Assembly: GCF_900112445.1 (NCBI RefSeq) | Contig: NZ_FOYY01000004.1 | Location: 186,001-250,000 of the forward strand | Length of the DNA stretch: 64,000 nucleotides | Direction of reading: 5' to 3' | DNA from: Thiomicrospira sp. ALE5 | GTDB lineage: Bacteria; Pseudomonadota; Gammaproteobacteria; Thiomicrospirales; Thiomicrospiraceae | Part shown: in pieces, positions 1 through 10,442 of the stretch | Numbering within the stretch: position 1 is the stretch's first letter | Layout: each line of letters starts with the position of its first letter | Notes under the pieces: generated by a model | The model's database searches: none | Told to the model about the DNA's origin: nothing | Seen by the model: the letters and a program-made list of their open reading frames with translations, nothing else | Program-made: the position numbers and the translations under genes

Positions 1-1374
1 GACCGACTTGACCGGCAAAAACACGGTAAAGGCTTGTGAGGTTTTGTTGTACAAATCAGCTTTACGCAGTTCTTCGATAAAAATATGGTCAGCCAGACGC
101 AAAATATCGGCGTATTCTTTTTTCACTTCACCCAAAATACGCACCCCCAGGCCTGGTCCTGGGAAAGGATGACGATAAACCATATCGGCGGGCAAGCCTA
201 ATTCCACACCTAGCTTACGCACCTCATCCTTAAACAACTCTCGCAAGGGTTCCAGCAGTTTAAGCTCCATATCTTCCGGTAAGCCACCGACATTGTGGTG
301 CGATTTAATAACCTTCGCCTTGCCGGTTTTAGAACCTGCCGACTCAATCACATCAGGATAAATTGTGCCCTGCGCCAACCACTTAACATTGATTAACTTT
401 GATGACTCTTCATCAAACACTTCAATAAAGGTATGACCAATAATTTTGCGTTTCTTTTCTGGGTCGGCCTCACCAGCCAGTTTGTCCATAAAACGTTGTT
501 CGGCATCGACTCGGATCACTTTGACCCCCATGTTTTGTGCAAACATCGCCATCACCTGATCACCTTCTTGGTGACGCAATAAACCATGGTCAACAAATAC
601 ACAGGTTAGCTGATCACCAATCGCCTTGTGCAACAAAGCCGCCACCACTGAAGAATCTACCCCGCCTGACAAACCAAGCAACACTTCATCGCTACCGACC
701 TGTTCACGAATGCGCTCAATCGAGTCTTCAACAATATTGGCAGTAGTCCAAAGCTTTTCACACCCACAAATCTGTGACACAAAGCGCTCTAGAATCCGCA
801 AGCCTTGCTTGGTGTGGGTCACTTCAGGATGAAACTGAATGCCATAAAAACGTCTCGCTTCATCGGCCATGCCCGCGACAGGACAACTCTCAGTGCTGGC
901 CATTAATTTAAAGCCTTCCGGTATTTGGTCAACACGATCGCCATGTGACATCCAAACATCTAACAAACCATGACCTTGGGCATTAACATGATCTTCGATA
1001 TCAAGAAACAATTTGGTGTGACCATGCGCACGCACTTGAGCATAACCGTATTCATGTTCCGCGGCATTAATTACCTGACCACCCAACTGCTGCGCCATGG
1101 TTTGCATGCCATAACAAATACCCAATACAGGCACACCTAGTTCAAATACCAGGCCTGGTGCTTTTGGCGCATCATCGCCAATTACCGTTTCTGGACCGCC
1201 AGATAAAATAATGCCCTTAGCACCAAAATCCTGAATAAACTGCGGATCGACATCCCAGGGTTCAATCTCACAATAAACCCCAATTTCACGAATGCGTCGT
1301 GCAATCAACTGGGTATATTGCGAACCAAAATCAAGAATAAGAATACGGTGGTCATGAATAGAGTGCTGCGTCAT
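1..1374 (-). CDS. guaA: GMP synthase (glutamine-hydrolysing), C-terminus cut by window edge
   Basis: Converts XMP to GMP with ATP and glutamine, the last step of guanine nucleotide synthesis. The reading frame from the ATG at 1374 opens with [19 protein letters not shown], the start of a class I glutamine amidotransferase domain. The nucleophile Cys lies in GICYGM (about residue 88) and the His/Glu pair in FHPEV. The ATP pyrophosphatase domain follows with the PP-loop LSGGVDSS near residue 230. The PGPGLG segment is visible near the left edge. 458 codons are present of a usual length near 525, so the dimerisation tail lies outside the window. It follows guaB on the same strand after 67 bases, the usual guaBA order. 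Two copies of the CAGGCCTG palindrome lie inside it (148 and 1150). Confidence 0.97.
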   Translation of the reverse strand, partial: MTQHSIHDHRILILDFGSQYTQLIARRIREIGVYCEIEPWDVDPQFIQDFGAKGIILSGGPETVIGDDAPKAPGLVFELGVPVLGICYGMQTMAQQLGGQVINAAEHEYGYAQVRAHGHTKLFLDIEDHVNAQGHGLLDVWMSHGDRVDQIPEGFKLMASTESCPVAGMADEARRFYGIQFHPEVTHTKQGLRILERFVSQICGCEKLWTTANIVEDSIERIREQVGSDEVLLGLSGGVDSSVVAALLHKAIGDQLTCVFVDHGLLRHQEGDQVMAMFAQNMGVKVIRVDAEQRFMDKLAGEADPEKKRKIIGHTFIEVFDEESSKLINVKWLAQGTIYPDVIESAGSKTGKAKVIKSHHNVGGLPEDMELKLLEPLRELFKDEVRKLGVELGLPADMVYRHPFPGPGLGVRILGEVKKEYADILRLADHIFIEELRKADLYNKTSQAFTVFLPVKSV

Positions 1375-1441
1375 AGGTCTTCCAAATATAAAAAGTAACG
1401 CCGAACTGATAGAACATCAAATCGACTATTAAAGCGTGTGA

Positions 1442-2953
<1,512 letters not shown>

Positions 2954-3223
2954 TCAGTTTTCATACCTAAAACCTTCACAGCGCCTTTATTTTCAACACT
3001 TTAGCAACAATAAAACATATCAGACCACTATTTTAAGTCACATATCTCTAGAATTTAGTCTATTATAAAGTTTGACAGCCATGGGGTAAACTGAATAACT
3101 TATAGCTTGTTACGAAAATAACAAAAAATGTTGCTTCGTACTTTTGCTTTTTGGTTGATTCTATTACAATCTTAAACGTCTAAAGACAAATAAAATAAAA
3201 GCTCAATACCTTTGGAGGAGTTC

Positions 3224-3550
3224 ATGAAAAAAATACTAGTTGGTGCAACGGTTCTTGCAACCCTATCTTTGGCAGCCTGTAATCACAACCAAGCTATGCC
3301 TACAGACAATTATGCAGCGCTTGTTGCGGAAGCAAAAGAAAAACAAGCTAAATCACACGAGCTTGGTAACGTATGGCAACAACGTAACATGAGATTGCCT
3401 TATGTTGATCATTACCTAGCAGAAGCAGAAAAAGCGCGTCAAGAGTCCATTCGCCTTGCAAAAGAAGCAGTTAAATCAGCTAATGCACAGATTGCACAAT
3501 CTAAGTATGCTGCGGATCTTCGTCCTGGTTGGTACAGTGACCGAGATTAA
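3224..3550 (+). CDS. small lipoprotein of unknown function
   Basis: 108 residues. The start is a signal peptide with a clear lipobox, LSLAAC, giving lipidated Cys19 and Asn as the next residue. The rest is hydrophilic, rich in Ala, Lys and Glu, and likely helical, with DHYLAEAEKARQESIRLAKEA suggesting a coiled coil. I do not recognise the family; a small periplasmic or outer-membrane structural lipoprotein is an inference from size and helicity. GGAGGAG at 3214-3220 sits directly before this ATG and decides the start over an in-frame TTG at 3212. It is monocistronic, ended by a hairpin at 3570. Confidence 0.8.
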   Translation: MKKILVGATVLATLSLAACNHNQAMPTDNYAALVAEAKEKQAKSHELGNVWQQRNMRLPYVDHYLAEAEKARQESIRLAKEAVKSANAQIAQSKYAADLRPGWYSDRD

Positions 3551-3569
3551 TTTGCACAATTAATCAAAC

Positions 3570-3595
3570 AAAAGCCAGCTCATGCTGGCTTTTTT
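3570..3595 (+). terminator. rho-independent terminator after the small lipoprotein gene
   Basis: AAAAGCCAGC and GCTGGCTTTT pair around a TCAT loop and run into a T tract. The hairpin lies 20 bases past the lipoprotein stop. It also has As on the other side, so it may serve the converging gene at 3621 as well. Confidence 0.85.
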
Positions 3596-3620
3596 ATCCT
3601 CGCCACTTAATTAAATTTTG

Positions 3621-4289
3621 TCACTTACCCTTTAAGTAATCTACATCACTAAAAGTAGCCACCCACTCTGGCTTCATCACCACCAGCGCAGCCATGATAA
3701 ACCCATTTAAAAAAGCTTCCGGTGCAGCAACTAATGGGATAAACGGAAAGAAGTTGTAAGCAAGATAATCAGCGCTGTACGCACCCCCAAACAATAAAAT
3801 CAACCCCGCCACAACTAACGCAACCAGTGCGCCCACACCACCTGCTAAAAAACCATTCAAAAATATATAAACGAAAAAGTTTCGATCCAAAAATCGATAT
3901 GCCAATTTATACAACCACCAGGTAATCATAATAGGTATCCAACCCATAATAAGTGCATTAAGGCCAAACATCGTCCAACCTGCATCGCCGTTAAAGGTTA
4001 GTACCAGTAGTGCCAAAGTCATCGCTAGAATGGCAAACTGCGGCCCAAACATTAGGGTAAATACCGTCATCAATAAAAAATGAAAACTGATACCCGGGTT
4101 AATACTTGCGCTTAGCTGCCACAACACAACAATTACGAGCACTGCACCTAAAAATACACTTTGGGCAGCAACATCGCCTTTTATCTTCGCCCAAGGCGCG
4201 GTAAAGACGGCCCACCCCAGCATAAGTATGAAAGCCACTGCACCAAAGATTGCCCATCCATTTCCAAGCAAACCGTCCGTTAAATTCAT
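3621..4289 (-). CDS. CbiM/COG3235-like integral membrane protein (energy-coupling factor permease family)
   Basis: 222 residues with six or so hydrophobic segments. The pattern FHFLLMTVFTLMFGP followed by GLNALIMGWIPI and a late APEAFLNGFIMAAL stretch resembles the COG3235 group related to CbiM substrate-binding membrane proteins of nickel/cobalt ECF transporters. The canonical CbiM N-terminal metal-binding MHI start is absent, and no ATPase or CbiQ gene is adjacent. The substrate cannot be stated. It converges on the lipoprotein gene and is divergent from the RDD gene at 4353. Confidence 0.65.
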   Translation of the reverse strand: MNLTDGLLGNGWAIFGAVAFILMLGWAVFTAPWAKIKGDVAAQSVFLGAVLVIVVLWQLSASINPGISFHFLLMTVFTLMFGPQFAILAMTLALLVLTFNGDAGWTMFGLNALIMGWIPIMITWWLYKLAYRFLDRNFFVYIFLNGFLAGGVGALVALVVAGLILLFGGAYSADYLAYNFFPFIPLVAAPEAFLNGFIMAALVVMKPEWVATFSDVDYLKGK

Positions 4290-4352
4290 AGCTGTCCTTT
4301 ATATCTATATTCTTATCCGTATAATAACGCTTTTATAAACAGGCTTGTTAAG

Positions 4353-4772
4353 ATGCATAAAACAAAAATTATTTTTGCGCTTTTGTATGATCTTTTACTG
4401 CTTCTAGCTGTTTGGTTTTTTGTTGCCATCCCATTTGTATTGTGGCAAGGAGAAAACATCCAAACCAGTCCCGCAACCTTGTTTGCATTCCAAGTCTATT
4501 TAATAGGCACCACCTATATTTATCTAAGTTACTTTTGGTTACAAACCGGACAAACCCCCGGACTTCGAACCTGGCGGTTACAGTTAATTAGAACAGATGG
4601 ATACATCCTGACCCGCCGAGATTCCTATGTCAGATTTTTATTCAGCTTAATTTCTGTTGCCACACTTGGACTAGGTTGGCTCTGGGTATTATTTAACAAC
4701 CGCCATCAAAGTCTTCACGACATGATGTCACACACACAAATCATTGCCGTTAAAAACACCCCACAGAACTAA
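4353..4772 (+). CDS. RDD family membrane protein
   Basis: 139 residues, with hydrophobic segments near residues 10-30, 45-68 and 105-122. The RDD signature shows as the early acidic-aromatic LLYDLLLL and the TPGLRTWRLQL / RRDSYVRFL blocks. RDD proteins are small polytopic membrane proteins of mostly undefined function, some linked to cation exchange. The stop is 15 bases before serB, so the two are probably co-transcribed. A TATAAT-like element lies at about 4319 in the short gap shared with the divergent gene. Confidence 0.75.
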   Translation: MHKTKIIFALLYDLLLLLAVWFFVAIPFVLWQGENIQTSPATLFAFQVYLIGTTYIYLSYFWLQTGQTPGLRTWRLQLIRTDGYILTRRDSYVRFLFSLISVATLGLGWLWVLFNNRHQSLHDMMSHTQIIAVKNTPQN

Positions 4773-4787
4773 ATACCAGGATTCCCC

Positions 4788-5624
4788 ATGACACAAAACA
4801 CGCTTGTCATTCACACACCTCGACTTACTGAAACACAACAAACCACCTTAATCGATTCCTTTGGGGAACCCGTTCAAAAAAACAACCATTGGCGAATAGC
4901 AACCGACTCTGAGGTCAACCAAGAACAACTCATCAAGCTTCGAAACAGCTTACAGCTGGATATCAATATCTTACCAACAGCGTTTAACCCTAACGCAACT
5001 AAACTGGTTATTAGCGATATGGATTCAACGCTTATTGGCATTGAATGTATTGATGAAATTGCCGATATGTTCAACATCAAACCTCAGGTAGCCGCTATTA
5101 CAGAAGCCGCAATGCGTGGCGAACTGAACTTTGAACAGTCGCTAACGCAGCGTGTTGCACTCTTATCAGGGCTTGATGAGCAGGCACTCGACCGTGTTTA
5201 CAATCAACGACTAACCTTAAACCCGGGAGCAGAAGCTTGGATAACAGGCTTAAAAAGCCGTGACATTAAATTTGCACTCGTATCAGGCGGCTTTGATGTT
5301 TTCACCTCAAGACTGCAAAAACGCTTAGAACTTGATTTTAGTCGCGCCAATAAGCTCGCCATAGAGCAAGGTGTATTAACCGGCTCAGTCATCGGCTCCA
5401 TTATCGGTGCGCAAGCTAAAGCTGATTTTTTACATGAACTATGTCAAAAACTCGCTATCACACCTGAGCAGGTGATTGCGATTGGTGATGGTGCTAATGA
5501 TTTATTAATGATGCAAGCAGCAGGCCTGAGTGTCGCGTTCCGTGCCAAGCCTACTGTTCAGGCCAAGGCTAACTGTGTGCTAAATTATAGTGGACTAGAT
5601 GCCATGCTAGATTTACTTGAATAA
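4788..5624 (+). CDS. serB: phosphoserine phosphatase
   Basis: Last step of serine synthesis, hydrolysing O-phosphoserine. 278 residues: an N-terminal ACT-like region of about 80 residues and a HAD domain. HAD motif I is DMDSTLIGIECIDE, with the nucleophile and acid/base Asp residues; motif II is in ALVSGGFDVF; motif IV is GDGANDLLMM. The E-C-I-D-E cap signature is specific for SerB. A CAGGCCTG copy lies at 5521. A strong bidirectional terminator follows at 5639. Confidence 0.95.
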   Translation: MTQNTLVIHTPRLTETQQTTLIDSFGEPVQKNNHWRIATDSEVNQEQLIKLRNSLQLDINILPTAFNPNATKLVISDMDSTLIGIECIDEIADMFNIKPQVAAITEAAMRGELNFEQSLTQRVALLSGLDEQALDRVYNQRLTLNPGAEAWITGLKSRDIKFALVSGGFDVFTSRLQKRLELDFSRANKLAIEQGVLTGSVIGSIIGAQAKADFLHELCQKLAITPEQVIAIGDGANDLLMMQAAGLSVAFRAKPTVQAKANCVLNYSGLDAMLDLLE

Positions 5625-5638
5625 CCTACTATATATTG

Positions 5639-5675
5639 GCAATAAAAAAGCGGGCATATCCCGCTTTTTTATTGC
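5639..5675. terminator. bidirectional rho-independent terminator between serB and the SoxH-like gene
   Basis: GCAATAAAAAAGCGGG and its complement CCCGCTTTTTTATTGC pair around a short CATAT loop. A and T runs flank both sides, so it can end both converging transcripts. Confidence 0.92.
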
Positions 5676-5699
5676 TTAAGATAATCCTGGCGTTAAGCA

Positions 5700-6707
5700 T
5701 TAAAACAGATTAGCTTCAAACTCCTGATAGGCCTCACTCACAAAACGACCAAAGGTCGTGTCATAGCCCGGCCAGTTTTTAGCTTCATTAACCATAAATG
5801 GATGCTCGTCTAGTTTTGGACGTATCTCAAAGTCCGACAAACCTTCATCATAGTATTTTTCAATTTCTGAATAGATAACCTCAAAGAATTCACGCTGTAA
5901 ACGGGGCAAATCTTTACCTTCATGATCACCATGACCCGGGATAAACACATCAATATCCATTGCTTCCATTTGTTTCATTGCTTCGATAGTACCTAAGAAA
6001 GTACCATCAGAAATATTAGCCACACGCCGCATCGCCATATCACCAATAAACAAGGTTTTTTCTTCAACGACTTCCACAGCTAAATCCGAATCGGTATGAA
6101 CATGCCCCATAAAGTGGATCTTAATGGTAGTATCGCCCATCTGAATAGTTTCACTACCTTCCAAGGTTTTAGTAGGCGGTGTAACAACCGTACCAGCGGT
6201 AGCATCATTGGTATTACGGCTCATGAAACCGGTCCATACAGCACCTGCCCCAGCTTTAACTTGATTAATCACATTCGGATGCGAATAAATTTCTACATCA
6301 GGGTAGGCGTCAACAAAGGCATGATTGCCTAACCAATGGTCGCCATGAATATGTGTGTTAATAATTTTGGTAACAGGCTTATCGGTCACCGTTTTAATTT
6401 GACGGATCAACATTTCACCAATCTGAACTGAACCACCCGTATCCACAACCAATACCCCTTCAGAGGTCACAACAAAGCCTGGATTGCTAAAAAAACCATA
6501 ATTAGCCGGGCTCGGCTCAGGGTCAACGGCTAAAAAATAATAGCAACGCTCATTAACCTTGGTGATAGGAACATCAGGGACATCTGGGCCACGAACCTCC
6601 CAATTATCGCCTGCATAAAGGGGTTTAAGTACTGAAAAACTGGCTAGACCGGCACCAATACCCATAGCTGACTTAAATAGATCACGACGCTTCATATTCG
6701 TCTTCAT
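5700..6707 (-). CDS. Tat-exported MBL-fold metallo-hydrolase, SoxH-like
   Basis: 335 residues. The N-terminus KRRDLFKSAMGIGAGLASFS is a twin-arginine signal. The metallo-beta-lactamase motif THIHGDHWLGNH gives the HxHxDH ligands; later ligands are in FMGHVHTDSD, LFIGDM and PGHGDHEG. The layout, with a periplasmic location and a C-terminal helical extension, resembles SoxH and related quinoprotein-relay hydrolases of sulfur oxidisers. SoxH is not essential for thiosulfate oxidation and its substrate is unknown. No other sox genes are in the window, so SoxH is a family resemblance only. AGAGGA lies 7 bases before the ATG at 6707. Confidence 0.75.
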   Translation of the reverse strand: MKTNMKRRDLFKSAMGIGAGLASFSVLKPLYAGDNWEVRGPDVPDVPITKVNERCYYFLAVDPEPSPANYGFFSNPGFVVTSEGVLVVDTGGSVQIGEMLIRQIKTVTDKPVTKIINTHIHGDHWLGNHAFVDAYPDVEIYSHPNVINQVKAGAGAVWTGFMSRNTNDATAGTVVTPPTKTLEGSETIQMGDTTIKIHFMGHVHTDSDLAVEVVEEKTLFIGDMAMRRVANISDGTFLGTIEAMKQMEAMDIDVFIPGHGDHEGKDLPRLQREFFEVIYSEIEKYYDEGLSDFEIRPKLDEHPFMVNEAKNWPGYDTTFGRFVSEAYQEFEANLF

Positions 6708-6817
6708 TTCACATCCTCTTTTAAATGCTTATATTTAAAGGTTAACAGGTTAAGTTTACCTTAGTTAATTACAAAAAACCAAGGCACAATTTTCACGGTA
6801 AAACCTAAACAAAATTT

Positions 6818-6836
6818 AATAATAATTTTCATTATC
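6818..6836 (+). promoter_or_regulatory. Fur box ahead of exbB-exbD-tonB
   Basis: AATAATAATTTTCATTATC matches the 19-base Fur consensus at 15 of 19 positions by eye. It lies 66 bases before exbB, just upstream of a TTGACA at 6839 that could be the -35 element with a -10 around 6862-6869. Iron-dependent repression of the operon is the expected consequence. Confidence 0.72.
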
Positions 6837-6901
6837 GTTTGACATCGAAAAAATTCATCGTCATACTATTTCAAAAACTAACCCATTAAAGCAAAGTATT
6901 T

Positions 6902-7357
6902 ATGAACAATATTCACCTTTACCTCGACCTTACCTTTTTTACGATTCTTGGTTTGATGATGTTTATCGCGCTTTGGATTACCTTTGAACGTTTGTTTTTA
7001 TTTAAACGCATCAACATTGAAAGCTATGCGCATATTGAACTGCTCAATATCGACATTACTAAAAACCTGACCACCCTTTCGACCATTGGTGCCAATGCGC
7101 CCTATGTTGGTCTATTAGGCACGGTCATTGGCATCCTTATTACCTTTTATGAAATTGGGATGAATGACAGCCTAGAAACCTCTGTTATAATGACGGGCTT
7201 GGCGCTGGCGTTAAAATTGACCGCTGCCGGTATCGCCGTGGCCATTCCCGCTTTGATGTTTTATAACGGCCTGCTGCGTAAAGTCGAAGAACTGCAAGCC
7301 AAATACCGTGTTTATCAGGACCTATCACCTCAAGCCCAGACACTAAACAAGGATTAA
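6902..7357 (+). CDS. exbB: ExbB/TolQ-type proton channel subunit
   Basis: Inner-membrane stator that uses proton flow to energise TonB. 151 residues, shorter than classical ExbB, with a first membrane helix at about residues 8-28 and the conserved MotA/TolQ/ExbB core TIGANAPYVGLLGTVIGILITF followed by GLALALKLTAAGIAVAIPALMFYN. First gene of a tight three-gene set: 3 bases to exbD and a one-base overlap between exbD and tonB. A Fur box upstream suggests iron control. The short form is typical of TonB2-like systems. Confidence 0.88.
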   Translation: MNNIHLYLDLTFFTILGLMMFIALWITFERLFLFKRINIESYAHIELLNIDITKNLTTLSTIGANAPYVGLLGTVIGILITFYEIGMNDSLETSVIMTGLALALKLTAAGIAVAIPALMFYNGLLRKVEELQAKYRVYQDLSPQAQTLNKD

Positions 7358-7360
7358 GCC

Positions 7361-7744
7361 ATGAAACGCTTTGATTCGATGAATGTCATCCCGCTGATTG
7401 ATGTGATGTTGGTTTTACTGGCGATTGTACTGTTAACGGCTTCGTTTATTGTGCATGACAAAATCGATATTAAATTGCCACAAACTGAAAATACCGCCAG
7501 TTTTAATCCTGAAGACCGCGAAAAATTAAATCTATCGCTTGATAATAGCGGCCAACTTTATTGGGACGGTGAACCGATTCAAACGGATGGATTAAACCAA
7601 AAAATGGCACAATTAGATCGCAATACCCTTATTCAACTTCGCGTTGACCAGGCTGTTGAGTTTCATTTTTTTGTTACTTTGATGGATATTGTTAAAAAAT
7701 ATCAACATGACAATATCACCATTCTGACGGAACGCAAAAGCTAA
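7361..7744 (+). CDS. exbD: ExbD/TolR biopolymer transport protein
   Basis: Partner of ExbB. 127 residues, one N-terminal membrane helix (about 10-32) preceded by [19 protein letters not shown], which has the conserved membrane Asp needed for proton coupling. The periplasmic C-terminal domain contains the usual IQLRVDQ...[12 protein letters not shown] segment. Its TAA stop shares one base with the tonB ATG (TAATG), indicating translational coupling. Confidence 0.9.
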   Translation: MKRFDSMNVIPLIDVMLVLLAIVLLTASFIVHDKIDIKLPQTENTASFNPEDREKLNLSLDNSGQLYWDGEPIQTDGLNQKMAQLDRNTLIQLRVDQAVEFHFFVTLMDIVKKYQHDNITILTERKS

Positions 7745-8580
7745 TGTTGCGCTCGGACTCCGGCAAAGGATTTATCCTTGCATTCACTATTTATTTCTCT
7801 ATCGCCATTGCGCTAGCCGCTTGGTTTTGGCAAAGACCCGCTGAGCCACCCGCCACGCCAGAACGCGCTGTGCCCGTTACCCTAGCCATGTTCGCGCCGC
7901 CGCCAGAACCTGAGCCGATGCCAGAACCTGAGCCAATTCCAGAACCTGAGCCAATTCCAGAACCTGAGCCAATTCCAGAACCTGAGCCAATGCCAGAACC
8001 TGAGCCAATGCCAGAACCTGAGCCAATGCCAGAACCTGAGCCAATGCCAGAACCTGAGCCAATGCCAGAGCCTGAGCCAATGCCAGAGCCTGAACCGATG
8101 CCAGAACCTGAGCCGATGCCAGAGCCTGAACCAATGCCAGAGCCTGAGCCAATTCCAGAGCCTGAACCGATTCCGGAGCCTGAGCCTGTGCAGGAAGCCA
8201 TCCAAGAGCAGCCTATTGTCGAACAGGTCTCCGAACCGATCATTCAAGAACCACAAATAAGCCAACAACAAATTGAAGCGGTTGAACAACGTTATCTAAA
8301 CGAACTCAGCAACACGCTCATTCGTCATGCGCAAGAAAGCTACCCGCTTATGGCGCAGCGCCGTCGCTTGGAAGGCCAAGTCACCGTAACCTTCACCCTA
8401 CTGCCTGATGGGCGGATGATCGACATCGAAATCATCGATTCATCGGGTCGTCGGATTTTAGATGATGCCGCCATGAGTATTTTTATCGACCGAATGCAAC
8501 GACGTTTTATGGCTTTTCCGCCTGAAATAACACGCGATCGCTGGACACACAGCGTACCGATTGAATACAAATTGCGCTAA
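7744..8580 (+). CDS. tonB: TonB energy transducer with a 16-unit Pro-Glu linker
   Basis: Spans the periplasm to drive TonB-dependent receptors. 278 residues: membrane anchor at about 10-28 ([19 protein letters not shown]), a linker made of 16 six-residue units of type PEPEPM/I at about 54-149, then the TonB C-terminal domain with [39 protein letters not shown] and the closing PIEYKLR. The linker is long and almost perfectly periodic, so its length may vary between strains. No receptor gene is adjacent; the TonB-dependent receptor at 55522 is a plausible client. Confidence 0.93.
   Translation: MLRSDSGKGFILAFTIYFSIAIALAAWFWQRPAEPPATPERAVPVTLAMFAPPPEPEPMPEPEPIPEPEPIPEPEPIPEPEPMPEPEPMPEPEPMPEPEPMPEPEPMPEPEPMPEPEPMPEPEPMPEPEPMPEPEPIPEPEPIPEPEPVQEAIQEQPIVEQVSEPIIQEPQISQQQIEAVEQRYLNELSNTLIRHAQESYPLMAQRRRLEGQVTVTFTLLPDGRMIDIEIIDSSGRRILDDAAMSIFIDRMQRRFMAFPPEITRDRWTHSVPIEYKLR
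7903..8190 (+). repeat. 16 tandem 18-bp units encoding PEPEPM/I in tonB
   Basis: The unit is CCAGAACCTGAGCCAATG with third-base variants. The sixth residue runs M, I, I, I, then nine M, then I, I, V. The run of near-identical units in the middle points to recent expansion by slippage or unequal exchange in steps that keep the frame. Confidence 0.95.
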
Positions 8581-8617
8581 AATATCGAACTTTAGATTAT
8601 AAAACTTCGAGAACAGC

Positions 8618-9622
8618 ATGAGTAAACCGATATTGTTTAGCGGCATTCAGCCATCCGGCGATTTGATGATTGGCAATTACATTGGCTCAATAAAAAATTG
8701 GGTGAAGCTACAAGATGACTATCAATGCCTGTTTTCACTGGTCAATATGCACGCTATTACTGTCGAGCAAAATCCACAAGACCTCATTAAACGTAGCCTT
8801 GACTTTGTAGCACTGTACCTCGCCTCTGGCATCGACCCGCAAAAAAGTACCGTATTTATTCAATCACAAGTACCGGAGCACGCTGAACTTGCCTGGATTC
8901 TGAATTGCGCAACCTATATGGGTGAACTCAATCGCATGACGCAATTTAAAGATAAATCACAAAAACACGAACACAATATTAATGCGGGGTTATTTAATTA
9001 TCCTGTACTCATGGCGGCTGATATTCTGCTTTATCAAACGGAACTGGTACCCGTCGGTGCCGATCAAAAACAGCATTTAGAACTCACGCGTGACCTCGCC
9101 CATCGCTACAATAACCGTTTTGGTCGAGACATTTTTAAAGTGCCCGAACCCTTTATTGCGCCAGCAACCTCAGGCGGCCGAATTATGAGTTTACAAGACC
9201 CGACCAGCAAAATGTCGAAATCCGACGACAATAAAAATAACTTTATTGCCCTGCTCGACGATCCCAAGACCATTCTAAAAAAATGTAAAAAAGCAGTCAC
9301 CGACTCCGGTGATGTCATTGAATATGATCTTGAAAATAAACCCGGAGTGTCAAACCTACTCACCATCTATTCGGTGATTAGTGGCCAAACAATTGAACAG
9401 GTGGTTAAACACTTTGAAGGCAAAATGTATGGCCATTTAAAAGTTGAACTTGGTGAACTGATCGTCGATTACCTTACCCCGATTCAACAGCGTTTTCACC
9501 AAATCCGCGAAGATGAAACCGCACTAAACGCCATTTTAAAACAAGGCGCAGACAACGCACGCGCGCAAGCACAAAAAACGCTTCACGATGTTCAACAAAC
9601 CATTGGCTTTGTTTTGCCTTGA
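8618..9622 (+). CDS. trpS: tryptophanyl-tRNA synthetase
   Basis: Charges tRNA-Trp. 334 residues, normal length. The class I HIGH-like motif is in [16 protein letters not shown] near the start and the KMSKS motif appears exactly as SKMSKSDDN near residue 200. The [24 protein letters not shown] block is the tryptophan-binding and adenylate region. It starts 37 bases after tonB on the same strand with no visible terminator between, so some read-through is possible. Confidence 0.96.
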   Translation: MSKPILFSGIQPSGDLMIGNYIGSIKNWVKLQDDYQCLFSLVNMHAITVEQNPQDLIKRSLDFVALYLASGIDPQKSTVFIQSQVPEHAELAWILNCATYMGELNRMTQFKDKSQKHEHNINAGLFNYPVLMAADILLYQTELVPVGADQKQHLELTRDLAHRYNNRFGRDIFKVPEPFIAPATSGGRIMSLQDPTSKMSKSDDNKNNFIALLDDPKTILKKCKKAVTDSGDVIEYDLENKPGVSNLLTIYSVISGQTIEQVVKHFEGKMYGHLKVELGELIVDYLTPIQQRFHQIREDETALNAILKQGADNARAQAQKTLHDVQQTIGFVLP

Positions 9623-9636
9623 ACATAAAAATGTCA

Positions 9637-9948
9637 TTAAGAATAAGAACAGCAGTAATCGGTGACTGATTTTACTTTAATTCCGAACTTAGCATTGGCT
9701 GGCACCTCAAAAGACTCACCGGCTTTGATCGTCTGCCAAGCACTTGACCCAGGCAACAACACCTCGACTTCACCCGCCATAATTTCCATTAACTCATCTT
9801 CATCCGTACCAAACTCATAGTCACCCGGCATCATAATCCCTAGGGTTTTGCGCGAACCATCCGCAAATTTAACAACACGACTGGTTACCTTGCCATCAAA
9901 ATAAATATTGGCGGCTTTAATTACGGTGACATTATCAAATTGACTCAT
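9637..9948 (-). CDS. ppnP: pyrimidine/purine nucleoside phosphorylase (DUF1255/YaiE family)
   Basis: Small cupin that splits nucleosides with phosphate. 103 residues with the family pattern [58 protein letters not shown] and a C-terminal Y-C-C-S-Y tail in place of the more usual LCRY. The N-terminus is about nine residues longer than E. coli PpnP. It converges on trpS with only 14 bases between the stops and no clear terminator. Confidence 0.88.
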   Translation of the reverse strand: MSQFDNVTVIKAANIYFDGKVTSRVVKFADGSRKTLGIMMPGDYEFGTDEDELMEIMAGEVEVLLPGSSAWQTIKAGESFEVPANAKFGIKVKSVTDYCCSYS

Positions 9949-10000
9949 TCAGTTTTCCTTGTTAAAAGGTTATCAGTTAAAAAATTAAAAGTTAGATATT

Positions 10001-10396
10001 TCAAGTACGAACATGATCAGCACCAATCAATTCAATCGGGTAGCCGTCAGGATCTTCAATAAACGCAATAATCGTTGTGCCGGCATTCATGGGACCGGCC
10101 TCGCGCAGAATTTTAGCACCCTTCGCTTTGGCCGTGGCGGCCGCTTCATAGACATCCGGTACTTCTAGCGCAATATGACCATAAGCGGTGCCCATTTCAT
10201 ATTCACTGACACCCCAGTTATAGGTTAATTCTAATACCGTGTGGTCTGATTCGTCGCCATAACCTAAAAATGCGAGGGTAAACTCGCCTTTTGGATAGTC
10301 CTTTTGTCGCAACAACGACATCCCCATTACTTGGGTATAAAAATCAATTGAGCGTTGTAAATCACCGACTCGTAACATAGTATGCAACATTCGCAT
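10001..10396 (-). CDS. gloA: lactoylglutathione lyase (glyoxalase I)
   Basis: Isomerises the methylglyoxal-glutathione hemithioacetal to lactoylglutathione. 131 residues, opening [21 protein letters not shown], which is typical. Metal ligands are His5, Glu in [10 protein letters not shown], His in YGHIAL and Glu in YPIELI. AGGAGG six bases upstream fixes the ATG at 10396, although the frame is open to 10441. It lies between ppnP and an MFS gene, all on the minus strand. Confidence 0.95.
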   Translation of the reverse strand: MRMLHTMLRVGDLQRSIDFYTQVMGMSLLRQKDYPKGEFTLAFLGYGDESDHTVLELTYNWGVSEYEMGTAYGHIALEVPDVYEAAATAKAKGAKILREAGPMNAGTTIIAFIEDPDGYPIELIGADHVRT

Positions 10397-10442
10397 CTGT
10401 AATCCTCCTGGGTTGATAATTAAATTTAGTCTAAGTCTCACC

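Noticed and set aside
537-832. Two plus-strand open frames within guaA
   Set aside because: They are shadows of the conserved guaA frame on the other strand.
3060-3223. Strong promoter for the small lipoprotein
   Set aside because: TACAAT near 3164 is plausible, but the -35 match and spacing are poor, so I did not list it.
5700-6707. Full sox cluster membership
   Set aside because: Only a SoxH-like gene is present; no soxXYZABCD genes lie in the window.
7903-8190. CRISPR-like array
   Set aside because: The repeats are contiguous with no spacers and code for the TonB linker.
7791-8289. Long open frames opposite the tonB repeats
   Set aside because: They arise from the 18-bp repeat and code Gly-Ser, Ala-Leu or Arg-Phe-Trp-rich strings without a ribosome site.
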